Assembly (NCBI RefSeq): GCF_006717045.1
Contig: NZ_VFPH01000001.1
Location: 620,001 to 684,000, forward strand
Direction of reading: 5' to 3'
Length of the DNA: 64,000 nucleotides
Source of the DNA: Pseudonocardia cypriaca
GTDB lineage: Bacteria > Actinomycetota > Actinomycetes > Mycobacteriales > Pseudonocardiaceae
Positions 1 to 6,790 of this stretch are shown here, piece by piece (within the stretch, counting starts at the first letter, position 1; every line of letters begins with the position of its first letter). The translations under genes were made by a program, and so were the position numbers. Under the pieces are notes generated by a model. The model did no database searches. It was not told the origin of the DNA and was given only the letters and a program-made list of their open reading frames with translations.

Positions 1-339
1 GGACAGGTCCACGTCGCAGTAGGCGAGCACCTGCGCGTCCGACGCCGACCAGGCGGCCCGCAACGCCCGGCCGCGGCCCTTCTCCGGCAGCCGGAGCGCG
101 GTGACGTACGGGAGCTCCGCGGCCAGCCGCATCGCGATCCGCGGCGTGGCGTCGGTGCTCGCGTTGTCCGCGATCGTGATGCGGAACGGGTAGGGGAACT
201 GCCCGGACAGGTGCTCGTGCAGCCGGCGCACCGACGGCTCGAGGTCCACCTCCTCGTTGAAGACGGGCACGACGATGTCGAGCACGGTGCGCTCGGACCG
301 TCCGTGCCGGGGAGGCCGGAGTGCGGTGTCGACGCTCAT
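1..339 (-). CDS. Family 2 glycosyltransferase, 3' part cut by the window edge
   Basis: The first 113 residues are visible; the gene continues off the left edge. The protein opens with a GT-A core: VVPVFNEE at about residues 23-30, then a DNAST stretch near residue 60 and YCDVDLS at the truncation, which is the nucleotide-sugar and metal-binding DxD-type region. Family 2 enzymes with this start usually transfer a sugar to a polyprenyl phosphate or a cell-wall glycan at the membrane, but the acceptor cannot be told from this fragment. The ATG at 339 is the first start upstream of the conserved strand. It is transcribed away from the transporter operon that follows, with about 85 bp of featureless DNA between. 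Confidence 0.88.
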   Translation of the reverse strand, partial: MSVDTALRPPRHGRSERTVLDIVVPVFNEEVDLEPSVRRLHEHLSGQFPYPFRITIADNASTDATPRIAMRLAAELPYVTALRLPEKGRGRALRAAWSASDAQVLAYCDVDLS

Positions 340-426
340 GGGCCCAGCGTTGGGCCGGGCGCTATCGGTTCCTTGTGCCGATCGTGTGAGCGGGCTGTGT
401 GCCGCCCCGGCCCGAGGTGGGGGTGG

Positions 427-1308
427 TCACCGGGCCGGAGCAGCCTCGGCGCTCCTGCTGCGGCGGGCCCTTGCCCACAACCCGTGGCTGGGCTGCTGCG
501 CGAGCGCGGCGGTCAGGCGGTCGAGGAAGATCGCGAGGATCACGACGGCCAGGCCGCCCTCGAAGCCGCCGGCCACGTCGAGCTGCGTGACCGCGCTGGT
601 GACGACCGTGCCCAGGCCACCGGCGCCGGCGAGCCCGGCGACGACCACCATCGAGAGCGCCAGCATGATCACCTGGTTGATCCCGGCCATGATCGAGGGG
701 AGCGCCATCGGGAGCTGGACCTCGCGCAGGATCTGGCGCGGGTGGGCGCCGAAGGCGTGCGCAGCCTCCACGACCTCCGGGTCGACCCCGCGGATCCCCA
801 GCTCGGTGAGCCGGACGGCCGGGGGGATCGCGAAGATCGTCGTGGCGACGACGCCGGGCACCACCCCGATGCCGAAGAAGAACACCGCCGGGATGAGGTA
901 CACGAACACCGGGGTGGTCTGCATGAAGTCGAGCACGGGGCGCAGCACCACGCTCGCGCCCCGTCGTCGGGCGGCCCAGATGCCCAGCGGGACCCCGATG
1001 ATCGTGGCGATCACAGCGGCGACCAGGACGACTGCGAGCGTCTCCATCGTCTCCTGCCACAGGTCGAGCGAGGCGACGAGCAGGAACGCGAGCGCGGTGA
1101 ACACGGCGAACCCGACGCCGCGGGCGAGTAGCGCGGCGAGCGCGAACACGGCGACCCAGACGAGGAACGGGGGGTCGGAGAGCACCGCGGTGAGCGCGTC
1201 GACGAGCACGGTCATGACCGCGCTGATCGCGTCGAACACACCCGGCACCGTGCGCAGCAACCAGCTGATGAAGGCGTCGACGGCGGCGCCGAGCTCGATG
1301 CGGGGCAT
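427..1308 (-). CDS. proW: Glycine-betaine-type ABC transporter permease (ProW/OpuAB family)
   Basis: A 293-residue integral membrane protein with about six to seven hydrophobic segments. The central binding-protein-dependent permease domain carries the EAA loop around VVEAAHAFGAHPRQILREVQLP, which contacts the ATPase. It is the last gene of a leftward operon: the ATPase gene stops 3 bp upstream and a GGAG lies about 8 bp before this ATG. With the ATPase and binding protein it should form an importer for a quaternary ammonium or related zwitterionic solute. Because the operon begins with a dioxygenase and a cysteine-type leader peptide, the substrate may be a sulfonated compound rather than plain glycine betaine; that is inference. 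Confidence 0.93.
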   Translation of the reverse strand: MPRIELGAAVDAFISWLLRTVPGVFDAISAVMTVLVDALTAVLSDPPFLVWVAVFALAALLARGVGFAVFTALAFLLVASLDLWQETMETLAVVLVAAVIATIIGVPLGIWAARRRGASVVLRPVLDFMQTTPVFVYLIPAVFFFGIGVVPGVVATTIFAIPPAVRLTELGIRGVDPEVVEAAHAFGAHPRQILREVQLPMALPSIMAGINQVIMLALSMVVVAGLAGAGGLGTVVTSAVTQLDVAGGFEGGLAVVILAIFLDRLTAALAQQPSHGLWARARRSRSAEAAPAR

Positions 1309-1311
1309 GCG

Positions 1312-2529
1312 TCAGCTCCGGGTGGGGACGGCGGCGAGGGATGCGAGCACTGCGGCGCGGGGCACCACGCCGAGCAGCCGGTGCCCCTCGTCCACCACCG
1401 CAAGGGGCACGGTGTGCCGGCCGAGGCGGCCGAGGATGTCGATGAGCGGGGTGTCGGGTCGCGTCGTGGCGTACTCGCTGCTGAGGCCGTCCCCGTCGAT
1501 CACATCGCGGCCGACCGCGGCGGCGTGGGCGAGCCAGTCGTCGCCCACCACGCCGAGGATCTGCTGCTCGTCGCCGAGGACGTACGCGCCGGTCGCCTCC
1601 GCGGCGCCGAGCCTGGCGAGAACTTCGCTGGGCCGGTCCTGCAGGCGGGCCACCACGCGCGGCGCGCGCAGCACGTCCTCCGCGGTGAGCACCCGGCTGC
1701 GGTCGACATCGGAGACGAAGTCGGCGACGTAGTCGTCGGCGGGCGCGGCGAGGATCTCCGGGCCGGTCCCGAGCTGCACCAGCCGCCCGTCCTTGAGCAG
1801 CAGGATCCGGTCGCCGAGCCGCATCGCCTCGTTGAGGTCGTGGGTGATGAAGACGATCGTCTTGCGCAGCTCCTGCTGCAGGCGCAGGAGGAGGGCCTGC
1901 ATGTCGCGGCGGATGAGCGGGTCGAGCGCGGAGAACGGCTCGTCCATCAGCAGCACGTCGGTGTCGGCTGCGAGCGCCCTCGCCAGCCCCACGCGCTGCT
2001 TCATGCCACCGGAGAGCTGCCCGGGAAATGCGTCGCCGCGGTCGCCCAACCCCACCTGGTCCAGCGCCCACTGCGCCCGTTCCCGCCAGTCGCCGTCGCG
2101 GCGGATCTGCAGCCCGTAGCCGGCGTTCTGCAGCACCGTGCGGTGCGGGAGCAGCGCGAAGTGCTGGAACACCATGCTCATCCGGCGGTTGCGCAGCTCG
2201 CGGAGCTCGGCGTCGCGCAGTCCGCCGAGCTCGCGGCCGTCGACCTGGATCGAGCCGCCGCTGGGCTCGATCAGCCGGTTGATCAGGCGCACCAGTGTCG
2301 ACTTGCCGGAACCGGAGAGCCCCATCACGACGAAGAGCTCGCCGGGCGCCACCGAGAACGACACGTCGCGCACGGCCACCGTTGCGCCGGTCCGCTGCTG
2401 GATCTCGGCCCGCTCGACGCCGTCAGCGGCCAACGCGAGCGCGCCGCGGACCGCCGACCCGCTGCCGAAGACCTTCGTGAGGTTGCGGCAGCGGATCGCG
2501 GGCGCGCCCTCGTTCAGCTCGCCAGCCAT
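1312..2529 (-). CDS. proV: Glycine-betaine-type ABC transporter ATPase with C-terminal CBS domains (ProV/OpuAA family)
   Basis: A 405-residue ATPase. The Walker A motif GLSGSGKST lies near residue 75, the signature LSGGMKQR near residue 180 and the Walker B LLMDEPFSALD follows. The C-terminal 130 residues resemble paired CBS modules, which in OpuA-type transporters sense ionic strength or nucleotide. I chose the ATG at 2529, which overlaps the end of the binding-protein gene by 16 bp; a longer open frame upstream is antisense-like and lacks homology. It energises the permease encoded next. The combination of CBS-bearing ATPase, single permease and lipoprotein is characteristic of the OpuA/ProU family. 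Confidence 0.93.
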   Translation of the reverse strand: MAGELNEGAPAIRCRNLTKVFGSGSAVRGALALAADGVERAEIQQRTGATVAVRDVSFSVAPGELFVVMGLSGSGKSTLVRLINRLIEPSGGSIQVDGRELGGLRDAELRELRNRRMSMVFQHFALLPHRTVLQNAGYGLQIRRDGDWRERAQWALDQVGLGDRGDAFPGQLSGGMKQRVGLARALAADTDVLLMDEPFSALDPLIRRDMQALLLRLQQELRKTIVFITHDLNEAMRLGDRILLLKDGRLVQLGTGPEILAAPADDYVADFVSDVDRSRVLTAEDVLRAPRVVARLQDRPSEVLARLGAAEATGAYVLGDEQQILGVVGDDWLAHAAAVGRDVIDGDGLSSEYATTRPDTPLIDILGRLGRHTVPLAVVDEGHRLLGVVPRAAVLASLAAVPTRS

Positions 2530-3467
2530 TGCTGCACCCGCGACTGGTTCGCCTCGACCCACTGCTTCGCGACCTGGTCGGCCGGCTGCTTGTCGACGTC
2601 GATGCTCTTCAGCATCGCCTCGATGTCGGGCAGCGGCAGCTCGAACCGCTGCAGCAGCGCGTAGAACCTGGGCGCCTCCTGCTGCAGCCGCGTGCTGGCC
2701 GCGGTCCACGCCGCGTAGTCGGGCATGGCGCACGCGCCGCTCCCGCTGGTGAAGCAGTCGGGCTGGAAGGGGTTCGGCTCCTGCAGCTGGGTCATCTCGA
2801 ACTCGTTGAACACCCAGTGCGGGTGGTAGAGGTACACGAGGATCGGCGCCTGCCGCTCGTACGCCCTGCGCAGCTCCGCGAGCTGCGCCGCCTCGCTCGA
2901 CGTCACCTGCTGGAGCGTGATCCCGTACCCGGCGAGCCGCTTCGCGTTCTGCTGCGTGGTGATGAAGCTCGGGTCGGCGTCGACGAGCTTCCCGTCAAGT
3001 GCGGCGGCGTAGTCGTTGAGCTGGGTGACGCTCGTCAGCCCGGCGAGCGGCTGGCCCGGCTGCGTGGCGTAGGTCGGGACGAACCAGCCCTGCTTCGCCC
3101 CACCGTAGGTCTGGTGGACCAGCGTCACGCGGTCCTTCGCCTTGTCGGCGAGCTCCTGCTGGTTGGGCAGCGCCACCTCGGCGAGGAGGTCGATGTCACC
3201 GCGCTGCGCCCCGGCCCATGCGGGGGCGGGACCGAGCGCGGTGGTGTCGATCCCGGCGACGCCGAGGTCCGGGTGCCGGGCGGCCACCTCGGCGAGGATC
3301 GCGTTGGTCAGCTTGGCGGCACTCCACGGGAACTCGGCCGCCTGCACGGTGATGCCCGTGCCCGAGCTGGTCGAGGCGGTCCGGCCGCTGCATGCGGTGA
3401 GGAGGGCGGCGACGGCGAGCACCGCGCCGATCGCGGCCCGCGCCCGGCGGCCTGGAGAGCTGAGCAT
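2514..3467 (-). CDS. Glycine-betaine-type ABC transporter substrate-binding lipoprotein (OpuAC/ProX family)
   Basis: A 317-residue secreted protein. The first 26 residues form a lipoprotein signal with lipobox LTAC, so it should be lipid-anchored outside the membrane. The mature part has the OpuAC-type fold: a VQAAEFPWSAAKLTNAILAE start, a WVFNEF segment and the aromatic residues that usually form a cation-pi box for a trimethylammonium head group. It precedes the ATPase and permease genes on the same strand and follows the dioxygenase gene by about 90 bp. Context with the dioxygenase and its cysteine leader suggests a sulfonated or sulfated compatible solute such as a taurine derivative, not tested here. 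Confidence 0.88.
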   Translation of the reverse strand: MLSSPGRRARAAIGAVLAVAALLTACSGRTASTSSGTGITVQAAEFPWSAAKLTNAILAEVAARHPDLGVAGIDTTALGPAPAWAGAQRGDIDLLAEVALPNQQELADKAKDRVTLVHQTYGGAKQGWFVPTYATQPGQPLAGLTSVTQLNDYAAALDGKLVDADPSFITTQQNAKRLAGYGITLQQVTSSEAAQLAELRRAYERQAPILVYLYHPHWVFNEFEMTQLQEPNPFQPDCFTSGSGACAMPDYAAWTAASTRLQQEAPRFYALLQRFELPLPDIEAMLKSIDVDKQPADQVAKQWVEANQSRVQQWLAS

Positions 3468-3558
3468 GTGCGAAGGTCCTTCCGCGGTCGCGCCGGAGCG
3501 GCGGGCGGCCCCGAGCCGGTCGGGGTCCTACCCGCCGGCGGCGGATGGTGAACGCGCG

Positions 3559-4464
3559 TCAGCGCGTCGTTGCCGTTTCGAGACGGCCGGGGCCGATCGG
3601 CTCGTCGCCCCGCAGCGTCACGCGGTGCATCACCCGCCGCTGGTCGCCGTAGTCGCGGTTCGCGTAGTGAACGGTCGAGCGGTTGTCCCACATCGCGACG
3701 TCCCCGAGCCGCCAGCGGTGCCGGACGATGTGCTCGGGCTTGGTGATGTGGGCGTAGAACAGGTCCAGCAGGTGGCGGCTCTCCGCGTCGGAGACGCCGA
3801 GGAGATGGCTGGTGAAACCGGGGTTAACGAAGAGCGAGCGGCGACCGGTCTCCGGGTGCACCCGCACGACCGGGTGCTCGACCGGCTCGAGCAGCCGGTA
3901 CCGCTCGCCCTCCCACAGGTTGCCCTCGCCCTGGCGGCGCTGAGCGAGGTAGTAGCCGAACTCGCGGGTGCCGTCGTGCACGGCGGTGAGCTGGTCGGCG
4001 AGCTCCCGCACAGCCGGGGAGAGCGAGGCGTACGCGAGCTCGAGGTCGGCCCAGTTGGTGTCTCCGCCGCTCGGGGGCAGGGTGACGGCGCGCAGGATCG
4101 ACCCGAGCGGCGGGCGACGGACGAACGTGACGTCGGTGTGCCAGACGTCGGCGAAGCCGTTGTCGGCGCTGTCCAGGGCGTAGATCTCGGCGTGGGCCTC
4201 GTCCAGCCCCGGCACCACCGGGTGCGACGCGGTGAGGCGGCCCAGCCGGTTGCCGAGCGCGATCTGGCTGTCCGGGTCGAGCTCCTGGTCGCGGAAGAAC
4301 AGCACCTTGTGGTCGGTCAGCGCGCGGCGGACGGCGGCGACGGTCGCGTCCGACGCGGCGGCGAGGTCCACACCGCGGACCACGGCACCGAAGCCGGGAC
4401 CGAGCGGATCCACGTCGAGGACCTCGGGGGTGGGGGACGGGGCGGTGTCGAGCGTTGCGGTCAT
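3559..4464 (-). CDS. TauD/TfdA-family 2-oxoglutarate- and Fe(II)-dependent dioxygenase
   Basis: A 301-residue enzyme of normal length for the TauD family. The iron triad is visible: H109 and D111 in WHTDVTF, and H266 in STVHYANRDYG; R277 and R281 in QRRVMHR match the 2-oxoglutarate-binding arginines. The family hydroxylates the carbon next to a sulfonate, or activates related substrates, releasing sulfite and an aldehyde. The ATG at 4464 has AGGA about 8 bp upstream. The gene lies between a Cys-Arg leader peptide and an OpuA-type importer, all on the minus strand, so it most likely desulfonates what that importer brings in and is expressed during sulfur starvation. Exact substrate unknown. 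Confidence 0.92.
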   Translation of the reverse strand: MTATLDTAPSPTPEVLDVDPLGPGFGAVVRGVDLAAASDATVAAVRRALTDHKVLFFRDQELDPDSQIALGNRLGRLTASHPVVPGLDEAHAEIYALDSADNGFADVWHTDVTFVRRPPLGSILRAVTLPPSGGDTNWADLELAYASLSPAVRELADQLTAVHDGTREFGYYLAQRRQGEGNLWEGERYRLLEPVEHPVVRVHPETGRRSLFVNPGFTSHLLGVSDAESRHLLDLFYAHITKPEHIVRHRWRLGDVAMWDNRSTVHYANRDYGDQRRVMHRVTLRGDEPIGPGRLETATTR

Positions 4465-4565
4465 GGGTGTTCCTCGGGCAGGCGGAATCGGCCGCTGCGG
4501 CCGCCACGACGACCACGAGGTGATCGCGGGGGGCCCGCGCGCAGCATGGGGGAGGAGGGCGGCGG
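4465..4565 (-). promoter_or_regulatory. Candidate attenuator between leader peptide and dioxygenase gene
   Basis: The 101 bp between the leader-peptide stop and the dioxygenase start contain a 15-bp palindrome at 4489-4503 (CGGCCGC, T, GCGGCCG) and, before it, G/C-rich runs that could form alternative pairings with the end of the leader. This is where a transcription or translation attenuator responding to ribosome stalling on the leader would sit. The pairing is seen by eye; no folding was computed. Confidence 0.4.
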
Positions 4566-4643
4566 TCAGCGACAGAGCGCGCCGGACTGCAGGCGGCAGA
4601 GGTCGACGTGGAGGCGTCCCACGAGGACCAGAGCACCGGGCAT
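4566..4643 (-). CDS. Short Cys-Arg leader peptide (cysteine-responsive attenuation)
   Basis: A 25-codon open frame beginning MPGALVLVG and ending GRLHVDLCRLQSGALCR then stop. The pattern HVDLCR, a short spacer and a terminal CR is the hallmark of actinobacterial leader peptides found upstream of sulfur-assimilation genes, where ribosomes are thought to stall on cysteine codons when cysteine is scarce. A GAGG lies 8 bp before the ATG. It sits 101 bp upstream of the dioxygenase gene on the same strand. The frame is too short for usual gene finding. I infer that it couples expression of the dioxygenase and transporter to cysteine supply. Confidence 0.8.
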   Translation of the reverse strand: MPGALVLVGRLHVDLCRLQSGALCR

Positions 4644-4877
4644 GCCGCGATCCTCGCTCCGCGCCGTCCCGATGTGCAACGGGATGCGGACATCTGCTCA
4701 GCTCGTGGGACCAGCGGGTGCGCGTGCGGCGATCGGTCCGGACATTCGACCGGACAGCCGGCGGCCATGATCGTTCACAGCGCGTTCCGCGGCGCCGCAC
4801 AGCGGCTCCTCATCTCCGCCCGCCAGGTTCGTCCTGGCCGCGGCGAGGGTCCGCGGCGGAATCGAGGATCACCGCCG

Positions 4878-5270
4878 ATGCCACGTGCACAGACCCGCCG
4901 CCGACACAGGTGGCCGGCCGCCGGGCTCGCCGCGGCCGGGCTGATCGTGCTCGCCGGGTGCGACACCACCGCATCGACGAGCAGCACCGGAAGCGCGAGC
5001 ACGAACGGGGGCACCGTCACGTCGTCCGACCCGCGGATGGACGCGTTCGCCACCTGCATGGCCGAGAACGGCGTGACGCTGCCGAAGCGGTCCGGCGGTC
5101 CCGAGGGTGACCCGCCTCCTGGCGGAGGGGTGCGGCTGCGCGGCCCGGCCGAGGGCGATGGCAGCCCGCCCGCACCGGAGGGCGTCGACGCCGACAAATG
5201 GGCCGCGGCCCTGGAGGCCTGCCGGGACGTGATGCCCACGCGGCGCGACGGGGCACCGCCCGCCGGCTAG
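4878..5270 (+). CDS. Small secreted lipoprotein of unknown function
   Basis: A 130-residue protein with a basic N terminus, a hydrophobic stretch and lipobox LAGC, so it is predicted to be lipid-anchored on the cell surface. The mature region has a low-complexity Ser/Thr/Gly linker, then MDAFATCMAENGVTLPK, a Pro/Gly-rich segment and WAAALEACRDVMP. Two cysteines in similarly spaced helices recur in actinobacterial lipoproteins that are often encoded near export systems; none is adjacent here. The ATG at 4878 is the only start giving a signal peptide. Its stop codon shares the tetranucleotide CTAG with the stop of the convergent siderophore-interacting protein gene. Confidence 0.75.
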   Translation: MPRAQTRRRHRWPAAGLAAAGLIVLAGCDTTASTSSTGSASTNGGTVTSSDPRMDAFATCMAENGVTLPKRSGGPEGDPPPGGGVRLRGPAEGDGSPPAPEGVDADKWAAALEACRDVMPTRRDGAPPAG

Positions 5271-6019
5271 CGGGCCCGCCAGTAGCCCGTGGCGTAGACC
5301 CGCCTGCGGTCGAGCCCGCGCTCGTCGAGCAGGTGCTTGCGCAGGTCGCGCACGCAGGCCGACTCGCCCGACAGCCAGGCCTGTCCGCTCCCCGCCGGGA
5401 AGGCCGCGGCCCGCACGGCCGCGGCCAGCGGCTCGCCCGGCTCGGCGGCACCCCGGTGCACCCACTGCACCCGCGCCGAGCCGGGCAGCTCCTGCTCCTC
5501 CTCGGCGTCGGCGACCTCGAGGAACGCCAGCGCCGGCACCTCGCCCGGCAGGGCGGCGAGCACCGTGGCGACGGCGGGGAGCGCGGTCTCGTCACCGATC
5601 ACGACGTGGAAGTCGGCGGCCGGGTCCGGCTCGTAGCGACCGCCCGGCTCGGACACCCCCACCCACGCACCGGGCCGCGCGTCGCGGGCCCAGGCGGCCG
5701 CGGGGCCGTGGCCCTCGTGCAGCACGAAGTCGACGTCGAGCTCGCCCGCGCCGGAGTCGAAGCGGCGGACCGTGTACGTGCGGATCGCGGGACGCGGCTC
5801 GCCCGCCGGCCACACCGGTCCGCCCGAGGTCGCCCGCGGCACGGCGGGCCGCTCCTGGCCCGCCACCGGGAAGAACATCTTGATCCGGCGGTCCGGGCCC
5901 TCGCCGCCGAAGCCGGCGAGCTCGTCACCGCCGAGCGTCACGCGGATCATGCGCGGGGTGATCCGCTCGCTGCGCCGGACCTGCAGCAGCCGGGGTGCGG
6001 TCGTACTCACTGTGTTCAT
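5267..6019 (-). CDS. Siderophore-interacting FAD/NAD(P)H ferric reductase-like protein
   Basis: A 250-residue member of the SIP/ViuB family. The N-terminal FAD-binding barrel contains RITPRMIRVTLGGDEL and the RTYTVRRFD motif that holds the flavin; the C-terminal half has HVVIGDETALPAV, AWLSGESACVRDLRKHL and a terminal YWR, all typical of the family. Such proteins reduce ferric siderophores in the cytosol to release iron. The start may be ATG 6019, where GGAGG is unusually close (2 bp), or the GTG at 6010. No siderophore synthesis or transport genes are next to it. It overlaps the convergent lipoprotein gene by 4 bp. Confidence 0.92.
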   Translation of the reverse strand: MNTVSTTAPRLLQVRRSERITPRMIRVTLGGDELAGFGGEGPDRRIKMFFPVAGQERPAVPRATSGGPVWPAGEPRPAIRTYTVRRFDSGAGELDVDFVLHEGHGPAAAWARDARPGAWVGVSEPGGRYEPDPAADFHVVIGDETALPAVATVLAALPGEVPALAFLEVADAEEEQELPGSARVQWVHRGAAEPGEPLAAAVRAAAFPAGSGQAWLSGESACVRDLRKHLLDERGLDRRRVYATGYWRAR

Positions 6020-6031
6020 TGCCTCCGCTTC

Positions 6032-6133
6032 GCTCCGGCGGGTTCGCGGGCCCTTGGAGACGCGGTCTCGCTCACTTCGCCGTGTGCCTCACTGCGATGG
6101 ATTGTCCCGGCCCTGCTCCGGCGGGTTCGCGGG
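6032..6133. repeat. Pair of 19-bp direct repeats flanking the 3' end of the tetR gene
   Basis: The 19-mer GCTCCGGCGGGTTCGCGGG occurs exactly at 6032-6050 and 6115-6133. The second copy encodes the C-terminal PANPPE of the TetR protein on the minus strand; the first lies just beyond the stop codon, in the leader of the siderophore-interacting protein gene. It looks like a local duplication of the gene end. Confidence 0.7.
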
Positions 6134-6721
6134 ACCGGCCGCGCCGCCGGAGAGGCCGGTCCAGACGAGGTCCATGAGGTAGCCGGTGGCCTCCTCGCTC
6201 GTGATGCCGGCGCGGGCGCGCCACAGCGCCAGCCGCTCGCACGCTCCCACGATGACCTGGGCCCAGCCGGTGAGCCGCTGCGGGTCGGTGCCGGGGGCCT
6301 GGGCGGCGAGCAGGGTGGCGATGAAGTCGGTCTGCTGGGCGCGGATCTCCTCGATCGCCTCGCCCGCCACCGCGGACTCGCCGTACAGGATCGTCCACTC
6401 CGGGGCCTGGCGCTCCAGGTAGTCGAAGAACGCGAGCGTGCCCCGCCGCAGCATCTCCTCCGGAGTGGCCGCCGACGCCGCCGCGGCCGACGTGACCTCC
6501 AGCAGCTCCGCCCGCGCCCGCGCGATGCAGGCCAGCAGCAGCCCGTGCTTGGAGCCGAAGTGCGTGTAGAGGACCGGCTTCGTGACCCCCACGCGCTCGG
6601 CCACCTGGTCCATGGAGGCACTCTGGTAGCCGCGCTCGCCGAACACGGCGATTGCGGCGTCGAGGATCTGGCGCTCGCGCTCGGCGCGGCCGACGCGGCG
6701 CCGAACGGGGCGGGTGTCCAC
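6089..6721 (-). CDS. TetR-family transcriptional regulator
   Basis: A 210-residue repressor. The helix-turn-helix is at about residues 20-65 (RQILDAAIAVFGERGY, then VAERVGVTKPVLYTHFGSK), with an all-helical ligand domain after it. It is divergent from the monooxygenase gene, and the 69-bp gap holds a 40-bp dyad that is the expected operator, so it probably represses itself and the monooxygenase until a hydrophobic substrate binds. The C-terminal tail NPPEQGRDNPSQ is within a duplicated sequence and may not be conserved. The siderophore-interacting protein gene lies about 70 bp downstream and could be co-transcribed. Confidence 0.92.
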   Translation of the reverse strand: MDTRPVRRRVGRAERERQILDAAIAVFGERGYQSASMDQVAERVGVTKPVLYTHFGSKHGLLLACIARARAELLEVTSAAAASAATPEEMLRRGTLAFFDYLERQAPEWTILYGESAVAGEAIEEIRAQQTDFIATLLAAQAPGTDPQRLTGWAQVIVGACERLALWRARAGITSEEATGYLMDLVWTGLSGGAAGPANPPEQGRDNPSQ

Positions 6722-6732
6722 CGATCGAACCC

Positions 6733-6772
6733 TACCGGAGGTAAGTTACTCGTGGTAAGTTACCGGCGGTAA
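6733..6772. promoter_or_regulatory. Dyad operator between tetR and monooxygenase genes
   Basis: Two arms face each other around a 5-bp centre: TACCGGAGGTAAGTTAC at 6733-6749 and its near inverse at 6755-6772, agreeing at 14 of 17 positions. The 9-mer GTAAGTTAC is present exactly twice (6741-6749, 6755-6763). Position between divergent start codons fits TetR binding as two dimers. Confidence 0.75.
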
Positions 6773-6790
6773 CGCCGCGAGGAGGAACCG

